Positions 36,092 through 44,155 of a stretch of 64,000 nt of DNA are shown here, one piece after another. The DNA lies in the NCBI RefSeq assembly GCF_017874215.1, contig NZ_JAGGLB010000005.1:1-64000 (forward strand), in the 5' to 3' direction. Below the pieces are notes generated by a model that saw nothing but the letters and a program-made list of their open reading frames with translations, had not been told where the DNA came from and searched no databases. The DNA is from Paenibacillus eucommiae. Its GTDB lineage: Bacteria > Bacillota > Bacilli > Paenibacillales > NBRC-103111. The first letter of the stretch is position 1, and the number at the start of each line of letters is the position of its first letter. The translations under genes and the position numbers were made by a program.

Positions 36092-37136
36092 CAAGCCTGG
36101 CCTCTTGTTAACGCCTCTGATTGCTGTTGTGATCGGCCTTGCTGTTGGAGCCGTCGTCATGCTGTTCGGCGGTTATAATCCAGTTTCAGGCTATGGTGCG
36201 CTGTTCAAGGGGGTTTTCGGATCCTCCTACGATATCGGAGAAATGGTCAGGCAGGTTACGCCTTTGATTTTCACGGGACTTGCTGTTGCGTTTGCCTTCC
36301 GGACCGGGCTGTTCAATATCGGGGTTGAAGGACAATTTATTGTGGGCTCCTTTACCGCTGTCGTCGTTGGCGTTGCCTTCGATTTGCCTTGGTACGTGCA
36401 TGCGCCATTTGCTTTTGTGGCAGGTTGTGCGGGCGGAGCATTGTGGGCCGTGCTTCCCGGGTTTCTCAAGGCGAAATTTCACGTACACGAAGTTATAACG
36501 ACGATTATGCTGAACTATGTAGCGCTGATCGGGGTTAATTATTTAATTCGCACGAAATTTAAAGGGGCAGCGGAAAGAACGGATATGATCCACCCATCCG
36601 CATCCCTGCAATTCAAACCCTTGTCGGAATTATTTGACGGTTCCCGGATTAATCTGGCCATTGTGCTGGCACTGCTGTTCGCCTTCCTGTTTTACTTTAT
36701 TTTATGGAGAACGGTGTGGGGGTACGAATTGCGTTCTGTAGGCTTGAACCCCATTGCTTCCCGTTATGCAGGGATGAATGTCTCCAAGAACATCGTGCTT
36801 TCCATGATGATCAGCGGATTTATTGCCGGAGCGGCGGGTGCCGCTGAAGCGCTTGGCGTATATGGCTACATGACCATGGGTGCCACGCTGCCGGGCTACG
36901 GATTTACGGGGATAGCGGTTGCCTTGCTGGGAGCGAATTTGCCGTTAGGGATCATTTTCTCCGCAGTATTGTTCGGTTCCCTGCAGTACGGCTCCAACAA
37001 TATGCAGCTTCAGGCAGGCATTCCTACGGAAATTATTACGATTGTCATTGCTGTTATTATTTTATTCGTTGCTGCTAAAGGAGCGATAAAGTGGATGATG
37101 AACCGTATAAGTAAACCTAAAGGGGAGGCAAGGTAA
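36078..37136 (+). CDS. Nucleoside-type ABC transporter permease, YufP type
   Basis: 352-residue permease of the BPD_transp_2 family. Hydrophobic helices alternate with short loops; FRTGLFNIGVEGQF and the coupling-helix region ELRSVGLNPIASRYAGMNV are characteristic. The start at 36078 lies inside the ATPase gene and has AGGTG upstream; a longer reading from 36003 would fuse non-hydrophobic residues and has no RBS. Confidence 0.9.
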   Translation: MASNNKPGLLLTPLIAVVIGLAVGAVVMLFGGYNPVSGYGALFKGVFGSSYDIGEMVRQVTPLIFTGLAVAFAFRTGLFNIGVEGQFIVGSFTAVVVGVAFDLPWYVHAPFAFVAGCAGGALWAVLPGFLKAKFHVHEVITTIMLNYVALIGVNYLIRTKFKGAAERTDMIHPSASLQFKPLSELFDGSRINLAIVLALLFAFLFYFILWRTVWGYELRSVGLNPIASRYAGMNVSKNIVLSMMISGFIAGAAGAAEALGVYGYMTMGATLPGYGFTGIAVALLGANLPLGIIFSAVLFGSLQYGSNNMQLQAGIPTEIITIVIAVIILFVAAKGAIKWMMNRISKPKGEAR

Positions 37137-37137
37137 A

Positions 37138-38103
37138 GTGGACATCCCAAGTATTTTAACCACATTAGTTCATAATGCCGTTGTTTATGCCACCCCTCTT
37201 ATATTTGCTGCACTTGGCGGTGTTTTTTCAGAGAAATCCGGTGTAACGAATATTGGACTTGAAGGTCTTATGATCGTTGGCGGTTTTTCTGCAGCAGTGA
37301 CGACCATTTTTTGCGATGATGTACTTGGCTTCGGTTCATTTTCTCCTTGGATCGGTTTAGCTATGGGCCTCCTAATCGGTGTGTTATTTTCACTTCAGCA
37401 TGCCGTAGTTTCGATTACGTTTAAAGCAGATCAAGTGATAAGCGGCGTTGCGCTGAATCTTCTGGCACTGGGCTTTTCCATTTACATGATGAAAAAGCTG
37501 TTCGATGGCTCTTCGCAAACGACAACGATGCATCATCCCTTGAACAAGCTTCGTATCCCGTACCTGTCGGATATTCCTTATTTAGGAAAGGCCGTATTTA
37601 CCGCTTATCCAACCTCCTATATAGCTATTCTGCTTACGGTATTGGCGGCATTTATACTTTTCAAAACTCCGTTTGGGCTCAGACTGCGTTCCGTTGGAGA
37701 GCATCCTAAAGCAGCAGATACATTGGGCGTTAATGTCAATCGGATGAGATATATCGCCGTCCTGATCAGCGGAGCTTTGGCCGGTTTGGGAGGCGCCACG
37801 ATTTCACTGTCTATCACGAATAATTTTACCCAGACTACCGTGTCCGGACAAGGCTTTATCGCTATGGCGGCAATGATATTTGGGAGATGGAATCCGATTG
37901 GCGCACTTGGGGCTGCTTTGTTTTTTGGACTTGCGCAGGCTCTGGCAGCAATTAGTCAGGTTCTTGGATTAACCAAATATGTGCCTGCTGATCTTCTAAC
38001 TATGCTTCCGTATATCATTACGATTATTGCTATCACCGGCTTAGTGGGAAGAAGTGAAGCTCCTTCAGCTTTAGGGAAATCTTATGAGAAGGGGCAGCGC
38101 TAG
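37138..38103 (+). CDS. Nucleoside-type ABC transporter permease, YufQ type
   Basis: 321-residue second permease. FSEKSGVTNIGLEGLMIVGG and LRSVGEHPKAADTLGVNVNRMRY are YufQ-type signatures. GTG start directly after the previous stop with GGGGAGG upstream, so it is translationally coupled. It completes the importer of the Bmp lipoprotein. Confidence 0.9.
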   Translation: MDIPSILTTLVHNAVVYATPLIFAALGGVFSEKSGVTNIGLEGLMIVGGFSAAVTTIFCDDVLGFGSFSPWIGLAMGLLIGVLFSLQHAVVSITFKADQVISGVALNLLALGFSIYMMKKLFDGSSQTTTMHHPLNKLRIPYLSDIPYLGKAVFTAYPTSYIAILLTVLAAFILFKTPFGLRLRSVGEHPKAADTLGVNVNRMRYIAVLISGALAGLGGATISLSITNNFTQTTVSGQGFIAMAAMIFGRWNPIGALGAALFFGLAQALAAISQVLGLTKYVPADLLTMLPYIITIIAITGLVGRSEAPSALGKSYEKGQR

Positions 38104-38372
38104 TCAGCGGGTAAGGACCCAAATAAGGACAAACAGGGAGTCACATGGATTGGAAGCGTTCGTAATAATATTTACTATATGTCTTTTTTCTTGTATCCTT
38201 AAGGGAAGCCATCTAAAACATGCATTTCCGATAGGATAAGCCTGTCCAATATGTAAAGCGTATCCAATAAAAGAGTACCCATATAACATGCACATCCAAT
38301 AAAAAAGGCGGTTTTTATATCCGACATCCAATATCCAAAGCTTTGGGTATTTTCCGGTAGGAGATGGAGCTT

Positions 38373-39302
38373 TTGAAATCAAATGAAAGATTGTTGACAA
38401 GATTTGGTTACGCTGCTCAAGAAATTGCCACCAGAATGATTGAAATAGAGGTTGGAGAGCAAATACCACGAATCAGTGATTTATCCGAAGAGTTCGGTAT
38501 GGGGCGCGGAACGGTGCAAGAGGCGTTTAAAGTGCTGGAAAGCAGCGGCGCGCTCAAGCTGGTTTCCCGTGGCCATCTGGGAACATATATTGTGGAAAAG
38601 AACATCCATTTGTTGTTACAAATGTCAGGAGTTAATAAATTTGTTGGTGCGATGACGCTGCCTTATTCCAAGCGTTTCGAAGGACTGGCAACTGGACTTT
38701 GCCATTGTTTTGAAGAACTTGGCTTCACACTGAATTTTACCTTTACCAGGGGAGCAGAGCAGCGTATTGACGCTTTGTCAGAGCGAAAGATCGATTTCGC
38801 TATTGTCTCCCGATTGGCAGCCGATTTATATTTAACGCAGCATAATGAGCTGGAAATTGCTTTCTCCTTTGGTCTAAAATCCTTTGTATCCTTGCATACG
38901 ATTCTTTTGAATGATCCCTTGTTGGATTATATACAGGATGGAATGAGAATTGGCATTGATTCCTTATCCATTAGCCAGCGGGAGCTGACCTTTGCTGAAT
39001 TTAAGGATTTTGACGTTACTTATGTGGAGCAAAATTATTTGCATCTTCCCGAAATGTTGCGTTCCAAGCAAATTGATGCTTTAATATGGAACAGAGACGA
39101 AATCAATCCCAGCTACTCCATGAAACAAGTGAACCTCAGAACGCCACTGGCTATTGAAAAAGCCGAAGGAATTGGAGAAGCCGTTTGTTTCGTACACGCT
39201 AAAAATATTGCCATCAAGAAAGTTTTGGAAATGCTCACTATTGATGAGATTGTAAGCATACAGCAGCTTGTTGAAAAAGGCGAAATGTCGCCACGTTATT
39301 AA
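38373..39302 (+). CDS. yhfZ: GntR-like regulator, YhfZ family
   Basis: About 309 residues. The N-terminal winged helix (QIPRISDLSEEFGMGRGTVQEAFKVLESSGALKLVSRGHLGTYI in pieces, residues about 25-75) is followed by a periplasmic-binding-like effector domain. This architecture matches YhfZ, which accompanies carbohydrate or phosphotriesterase-like operons in enterobacteria. TTG 38373 is 9 nt from TAGGAG; the in-frame ATG 38364 would abut it. It probably controls the preceding operon, which has a dyad in its promoter. About 260 bp of A+T-rich DNA with four TCCAATA motifs lies before it. Confidence 0.82.
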   Translation: MKSNERLLTRFGYAAQEIATRMIEIEVGEQIPRISDLSEEFGMGRGTVQEAFKVLESSGALKLVSRGHLGTYIVEKNIHLLLQMSGVNKFVGAMTLPYSKRFEGLATGLCHCFEELGFTLNFTFTRGAEQRIDALSERKIDFAIVSRLAADLYLTQHNELEIAFSFGLKSFVSLHTILLNDPLLDYIQDGMRIGIDSLSISQRELTFAEFKDFDVTYVEQNYLHLPEMLRSKQIDALIWNRDEINPSYSMKQVNLRTPLAIEKAEGIGEAVCFVHAKNIAIKKVLEMLTIDEIVSIQQLVEKGEMSPRY

Positions 39303-39399
39303 CACGTTGCCAGCACCTTTTTAATACACTATTAATTCGTATAACCTCACGAAAGAAAAGCAGGAACAGGGTGAGGGTTTCTACGGGGAGCCTTAACTT

Positions 39400-39459
39400 C
39401 CTAACTACGAATATAGAATCATCTTTTGATGATTCTATATTCGTAGTTAGGTTTTTTTT
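39400..39459 (+). terminator. Terminator with a perfect 24-bp stem
   Basis: 39400-39423 pairs without mismatch with 39428-39451 over a TTTT loop, followed by eight T. The stem is much longer than a typical terminator. Confidence 0.92.
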
Positions 39460-39499
39460 ATGGACATAAGTATAAATGATGGATGGTTGGATGGATAGA

Positions 39500-39728
39500 G
39501 GGACAGATAACGATGATTTTCATCGCTAACGAAGGAATTTCCAGGTGACTCGGCACGTTAACGATGTTTTATATCGCTAAAGTAGTGTTGTGGGCCATTT
39601 CAGGCTGATGGAGGGACAGATAACGATGATTTTCATCGCTAACGAAGGGATTCCCAGGTGACTCGGCACTTTAATGATGTTTTTCATCACTAAAGTAGCG
39701 TTGTGCACTAATTCTGGGCTGATGGATG
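39500..39728. repeat. Two tandem 113-bp units with palindromes, copy 3 of the dyad family
   Basis: Units begin at 39500 and 39613 and are about 85% identical. Each contains ATAACGATGATTTTCATCG and a second dyad of the AACGATG-n5-CATCGTT type (TTAACGATGTTTTATATCG in the first, TTAATGATGTTTTTCATCA in the second). They are related to the arrays near 6.1 and 28.2 kb. Confidence 0.85.
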
Positions 39729-39807
39729 GGGATAGGAGAGCCACTGGAAGCAGCGAATGTTAGATTAATGGATTTGGGGAAAATCAGAGGAGGCATTTGA
39801 GACATAT

Positions 39808-40764
39808 ATGAAATATTTATTAGCTGTATTATTTGGTGCGATGAGCTATGGGGTTTTATCAACGATTGTTGTCCTTGCATATGGAAAAGGATATGTGTTG
39901 GGGGAAGTGGTGGGCAGCCAACTGCTGACCGGTTGTATACTGGCCTGGGGGTTGGCGATTTTTACTAAGTGGCGTGAGCGGCGGGCTTTACGGGAAAGGG
40001 AAAGGGAAAGCTCAGGACAGCAACCCGCTATAATCGCGCCTGCTGCTGGTAAGCTAACCTGGAAGCAAAGACTGCTGCTTATGGCCGCGGGAACGCCTAC
40101 AGCGATTACCGGGCTGCTGTATTATCAATCCCTTCGTTATATCCCTGCTTCTTTGGCAATTATTTTACTATTCCAGTTTACTTGGATGGGTGTGCTGTAT
40201 CAGGCTGTAAGCCAGCGTAAGCGGCCAACCGGCATTATGTTCCTTACTTTAGCGGTGCTGCTCGGGGGAACTCTGCTTGCTGCAGGCATTTTGGGGCAAG
40301 GGGCCACCAAGCTTAATCTGATGGGGATTGTTCTAGGGATCCTCTCCGCGGTTAGCTACTCTTTATTTATAGTGGTCAGCGGGAAAGCAGTACCGTCTGT
40401 TCATCCGGCTTACCGCAGCGTATGGATGCTCACTGGGGGGATGCTCTTGGTATTTATCCTGTTTCCTCCGTATTTCCTATTTAACGGGCTCCTTTGGGGA
40501 GATCTGCTTTTATTCGGTTTTTTGCTCGGTCTGTTTGGCGCTTTTATTCCTCCAGTACTTTTCGCTGTGGGGGTTCCCCATATTGGAGAAGGGATGGCAG
40601 GTATTCTTGGTGCAGCTGAGCTTCCCGTTGCTGTCCTGCTCTCTTCCTTCATCCTGCACGAGCAGGTCAGTCTGCTCCAATGGGGGGGAGTCGGGTTAGT
40701 TCTGCTTGGGGTTGCTCTTCCTGAGCTCCTTAAATCGAGACGGCGATCATCCAGTGCTCATTAG
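39808..40764 (+). CDS. EamA/DMT-family transporter
   Basis: 318-residue membrane protein with ten predicted helices in two EamA halves. GLLYYQSLRYIPASLAIILLFQ and GILGAAELPVAVLLSSFILHEQ (read in parts) are typical of the drug/metabolite transporter family. A charged loop around residues 53-90 contains an Arg/Glu-rich repeat (REREREREss-like). Substrate unknown. GAGGAGG lies about 14 nt upstream of the ATG, slightly far. Confidence 0.85.
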   Translation: MKYLLAVLFGAMSYGVLSTIVVLAYGKGYVLGEVVGSQLLTGCILAWGLAIFTKWRERRALRERERESSGQQPAIIAPAAGKLTWKQRLLLMAAGTPTAITGLLYYQSLRYIPASLAIILLFQFTWMGVLYQAVSQRKRPTGIMFLTLAVLLGGTLLAAGILGQGATKLNLMGIVLGILSAVSYSLFIVVSGKAVPSVHPAYRSVWMLTGGMLLVFILFPPYFLFNGLLWGDLLLFGFLLGLFGAFIPPVLFAVGVPHIGEGMAGILGAAELPVAVLLSSFILHEQVSLLQWGGVGLVLLGVALPELLKSRRRSSSAH

Positions 40765-41124
40765 CAGGCCATAGTTCCAGTGCCAGGGGTTCTGCCAACA
40801 TTTCGCGGAAAATGTACGCTAAGGATTGTGTTGCATTAAGCCAAGCCTATTTTAGCACTTTGAAATGAGAATATTTACAACACAATTGCTCTTGTGCTGC
40901 ATTCTTAGCATGTGGAAAAATGTTTATTTTCGGGAATTCCTAGCTTAGCGTACGTTTTTCGCGTTAATATCTTTATGCAAAAAAATGCCCCATATCCCAC
41001 CCCATACCGAATGTTGATGTTGACAGGTTAGTCACGCGCGTGGGGCAATAGCTGCCGCCTGTCGGTTATACAGACGGCACTTTCTTACAAGGAGACGAGC
41101 TTAAGCGAATTTCCGGCGTATATT
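40765..41124. other. Gene-free stretch with an inverted-repeat pair
   Basis: CGCGGAAAATGTACGCTAAG (40804-40823) matches the inverse of 40944-40963 with two to three mismatches, enclosing about 120 bp of A+T-rich DNA. It may be a small remnant of a mobile element; no target duplication was found. The rest (40964-41124) shows a small GC hairpin near 41050 and nothing else recognisable. Confidence 0.5.
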
Positions 41125-41244
41125 TTATGCAGCACGTTCGGCGGACAAATCGCAGTACAGGTTGTAGTACGTGTGCATCATAGCGAAGACTTTGCCTGCC
41201 GAGATGACATCGCCGCTCTGGTAATTTATCGTTGGTAGTTTTAC
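41125..41244 (-). pseudogene. Possible frame-shifted 3' extension of the glycan-active enzyme gene
   Basis: Directly after the stop of the minus-strand gene, another frame continues open for 39 codons to a TAA at 41127-41125. Its codons mostly end in G/C like the gene itself, and it encodes a plausible segment (NYQSGDVISAGKVFAMMHTY). A single-base change near 41244-41250 could have cut the original C-terminal domain. Alternatively it is the tail of an unrelated deleted gene. Confidence 0.4.
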
Positions 41245-43145
41245 CTTATCACGCTGATTTTCTGACTGACGGAGGAATTGTCACCGATAACCGTTGAAGT
41301 ATTGACAGGCAAAGACATGGACAACGCTTTGGTCCCGCTGTGGGCGATAGAGGAGATACCCCCTAGAAAATTAGGGTTGCTCTCCGCGTAGTACCAGTCC
41401 GGAGCCGATTCAAACCCGCTGTTCATAATCTCGGTGTTGGTGATCGACACGCTGTCCCAGAGCACATCGACCGTATAGTTGGAAACGGCTTTCTTCTCGT
41501 ACAGTCTGAGTTTTACATCCACGGAGGATTTGCCGACCAGATACGAGGTCATGTCGATCGATTCCGTAAGCCACGTATTGGCGGCATCCGCCGTCACGTC
41601 CTTTTCCCACACGACTGTGCCGTCGATCAGCAACTGCTTGTAATGATACCCGGCCAGGCCGCCCGTTCGATTGTCCCGGTGGGCAAAGGTCAAGGTGTAC
41701 GTTTTGTTCGAGCCGGTCGTAAAACTGTTCGTGCCGGAGGTAGTGGTCGTCCCGGCCCCATTGCGCGCGATCACCCGCCAGTAGTACGTCGTGTTGGGAG
41801 ACAAGACGGAGCCCGTCAACATCGCGCTCATCCCGATAATCTTGGGAACTTCTGCGGTCAAGGTTGCGAAGTTGCTCACGGTGGAAACCTGCAGCGTATA
41901 GTCGGCGGCGTTCACCGAAGGCTTCCAGGAAAAGGCTAGATCCAGGTTTCGGCCGGTCGCCCCGTTCCCTGGACTGGAGAGCGAGAACGATCCAGGCGTC
42001 CCGTGATCGGGGTGTAACCGGTACAAGATGGCAATGTCATTCAAATATCGGGACGAGAATGTGCTTAAACTTCTCAACGACATCTCCTTTTCGAACAACG
42101 TCCATATCCCCGGCTTCCATCGTTCCATATCCCCGATTTGCAGCGTGAACTGTTCGGTATAGGAGCCGCTGCCGTTTACGTAATACGATAATTTCGGGGA
42201 TGTCGTACTCCCGTTCCACATATTGTTGTAAATCGTATTGGCAAGTCGGGTCATCGCCGCCGTATTAAATTTCCCGCCACGCGTATAGTCCGTAATGGCA
42301 TGTGTAAAATCAATCGTAGTGTGGAGCGAATCCTCCAAATGAAGAGTATGATTATCGGCCGGGGTTAACCGGTCCCAATAGTTCCAATGGTAGCCGGTGC
42401 CGTTCAGCGTCAGCCAGTAATGCCACTTGGCCGTCATGCCATCCGCCTGCGTCAAGTAGCGCTTATGCGTGTCCAGATTAATCTTGGCCATTTCCAATTG
42501 GGCTGACGCCATAGCCAGGTACTGATTGTATGGCAGAGAAAAACCCGCATGGAGGTTATCGAGGTAGACATTGTACTGATTCGACCAGCTGTTGTCGAAC
42601 GCCGGAATCAGGTCGCTATTGATGAGCGCCTCCATGGCGTTCGCTTGCGCTCCGTAAGTGATGCCCTGCGGATTCGTCGCGCTGGCGATGCTGCTGTCCG
42701 CCCGAACAAGCTGGATGAACTTGGCGAATTCATACACCATCGCGCCGCGATGAAGAAGATACTCTTCGTAGGTCGGGTTATAGTAAGTCGATCCCCAGCC
42801 GAGGAATCCGTCGCCGTCCACATCGCCGAGATGGCTGAACATATTGTCTACGTATGCGCTCAATTTCTGCAAATAGCTTGTTTGCCCCGTCATTTCATAC
42901 ATGATCCGCAGCGCAGCAAGCGTATAATTCCCGTTCTGGGCCAGATAAGCATCGTCGTCCGAATCCGTGTATCCGTAATCATAGGCAGGGGTATCCCCTA
43001 AAGCAAGCAGATTGTCAAAGCTCGTTTTCCAGCTCGCGGCGCTGCCGTACGCGGAAGCTTGCCCCGCAGTCCCCAGTACGCAAGAACCTGCCAGTACAAC
43101 CGCCAAAACGAGAGCTTTCCACGTCGACATTCGAATCATTCCCAT
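41241..43145 (-). CDS. Secreted multidomain glycan-active protein (alpha-toroid, Fn3, C-terminal beta-sandwich)
   Basis: 634-residue exported protein. A signal peptide ends at about residue 32 (GQASA). Residues 35-380 contain repeated helix pairs with many aromatic residues (AAWKxxFDN, NGNYTLAALRIMYEMTG, GTGYHWNYWDR, LHLEDSLHTTIDFTHAI) typical of (alpha/alpha) toroid hydrolases or lyases. Residues about 385-475 resemble a fibronectin III domain (LSPNTTYYWRVIARN), and the remainder a carbohydrate-binding-like sandwich. The exact CAZy family was not recognised. A candidate cre site lies upstream. It is divergent from the two-component system it probably serves. Confidence 0.7.
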   Translation of the reverse strand: MGMIRMSTWKALVLAVVLAGSCVLGTAGQASAYGSAASWKTSFDNLLALGDTPAYDYGYTDSDDDAYLAQNGNYTLAALRIMYEMTGQTSYLQKLSAYVDNMFSHLGDVDGDGFLGWGSTYYNPTYEEYLLHRGAMVYEFAKFIQLVRADSSIASATNPQGITYGAQANAMEALINSDLIPAFDNSWSNQYNVYLDNLHAGFSLPYNQYLAMASAQLEMAKINLDTHKRYLTQADGMTAKWHYWLTLNGTGYHWNYWDRLTPADNHTLHLEDSLHTTIDFTHAITDYTRGGKFNTAAMTRLANTIYNNMWNGSTTSPKLSYYVNGSGSYTEQFTLQIGDMERWKPGIWTLFEKEMSLRSLSTFSSRYLNDIAILYRLHPDHGTPGSFSLSSPGNGATGRNLDLAFSWKPSVNAADYTLQVSTVSNFATLTAEVPKIIGMSAMLTGSVLSPNTTYYWRVIARNGAGTTTTSGTNSFTTGSNKTYTLTFAHRDNRTGGLAGYHYKQLLIDGTVVWEKDVTADAANTWLTESIDMTSYLVGKSSVDVKLRLYEKKAVSNYTVDVLWDSVSITNTEIMNSGFESAPDWYYAESNPNFLGGISSIAHSGTKALSMSLPVNTSTVIGDNSSVSQKISVIR

Positions 43146-43201
43146 CTGTACACTCCACCTTTTCCTCTGAGTTTTTCATACAGGTCAAGTATAAACAATT
43201 T

Positions 43202-43215
43202 TAAAAGCGCTTACA
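43202..43215. promoter_or_regulatory. Candidate CcpA (cre) site
   Basis: TAAAAGCGCTTACA matches the cre consensus TGWAANCGNTNWCA at all positions but one. It lies in the divergent region between the secreted enzyme and the response regulator, just upstream of a minus-strand TATACT, so carbon-catabolite repression of the enzyme is likely. Confidence 0.6.
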
Positions 43216-43366
43216 TAATACAATCATCAGGTTTCGTAGTACAATTTTCACATGTTTCGATTTCAACGCAAATTGCGCCGTGTGAGGCTTCCCAGCCCGC
43301 TCCGTTCCTTGATATAATGAGCTTACATTCAAGGCCAAGCTTCATGAGCGAAGGGGAGGACGTACC

Positions 43367-44155
43367 ATGTATCGCATACTGATTGCGGATGACGAGCCCT
43401 ACATTAGAGACCGTTTGGCCCATCATATGCCCTGGAGAGAAATCGGCTTCGAAGTCGTAGGCAGCACCGAGAACGGGGAGCAAGCCCTGGAGATGTTCCG
43501 TTCGGCCAAGCCGCACGCGCTGCTCACGGATATTCTCATGCCTGGCATGAGCGGCCTGGAGTTAATTCAGACGATCAAAGAGCAGGAGCCGCGCACAAAG
43601 CTCCTGGTCATGAGCGCCTACGACGACTTTAAGTATGCACAGCAGGCGATCCGTCTGGGCGTGAAGGGCTATCTGCTCAAGCCGATCATTCCCGAGGAGT
43701 TCGTCGAGCTGCTGCAAACCGTGGCGGAGGAGCTTCACCAGGAACACCCTTACTCCAGCCAAACGGACAAGGCGCGCGGCAACGAGAACCCTTATCGGAA
43801 GACGGGCAATCCGTACGCCCTGGCAGCCAAGCGTTATATCGACGAGCACTACGAGGACAAGCTCCACCTGGAAGATGTGGCCGGATTCCTCTACATGAAT
43901 CCCAATTACTTCAGCTCCCTGTTCAAGCGTGAGATGGGGCTCAGCTTCGTGGACTACGTGAACGAGTTCCGCATCCGTAAAGCGCGGACCCTGCTGGTGG
44001 AGACGGACGAAAAGGTGTATGAAGTGTCCATACGGGTCGGCTACAGCAACTTCTCCTATTTCAACAAACTGTTCAAGCGGTTGAACGGTGTCACGCCGCA
44101 AGCTTATCGCGAGCTTGCTTGGAGCGGCGGGAAATCGGCAGGACTCCAACCGTGA
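43367..44155 (+). CDS. YesN-type response regulator, second locus
   Basis: 262-residue receiver plus AraC regulator. The receiver has ADDEPYIRD, the Asp in LLTDILMPGMSG near residue 54 and GYLLKPI near 106. The AraC domain spans about 150-250 (YMNPNYFSSLFKREMG, VGYSNFSYFNKLFK). It is homologous to the protein at 6521 but from a more G+C-rich gene. GGGGAGG is 8 nt upstream. The kinase gene starts inside its stop codon. Confidence 0.9.
   Translation: MYRILIADDEPYIRDRLAHHMPWREIGFEVVGSTENGEQALEMFRSAKPHALLTDILMPGMSGLELIQTIKEQEPRTKLLVMSAYDDFKYAQQAIRLGVKGYLLKPIIPEEFVELLQTVAEELHQEHPYSSQTDKARGNENPYRKTGNPYALAAKRYIDEHYEDKLHLEDVAGFLYMNPNYFSSLFKREMGLSFVDYVNEFRIRKARTLLVETDEKVYEVSIRVGYSNFSYFNKLFKRLNGVTPQAYRELAWSGGKSAGLQP

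Noticed and set aside
40964..41124. Transposase remnant downstream of the DMT transporter
   Set aside because: No frame resembles a transposase; only a small GC hairpin is seen.
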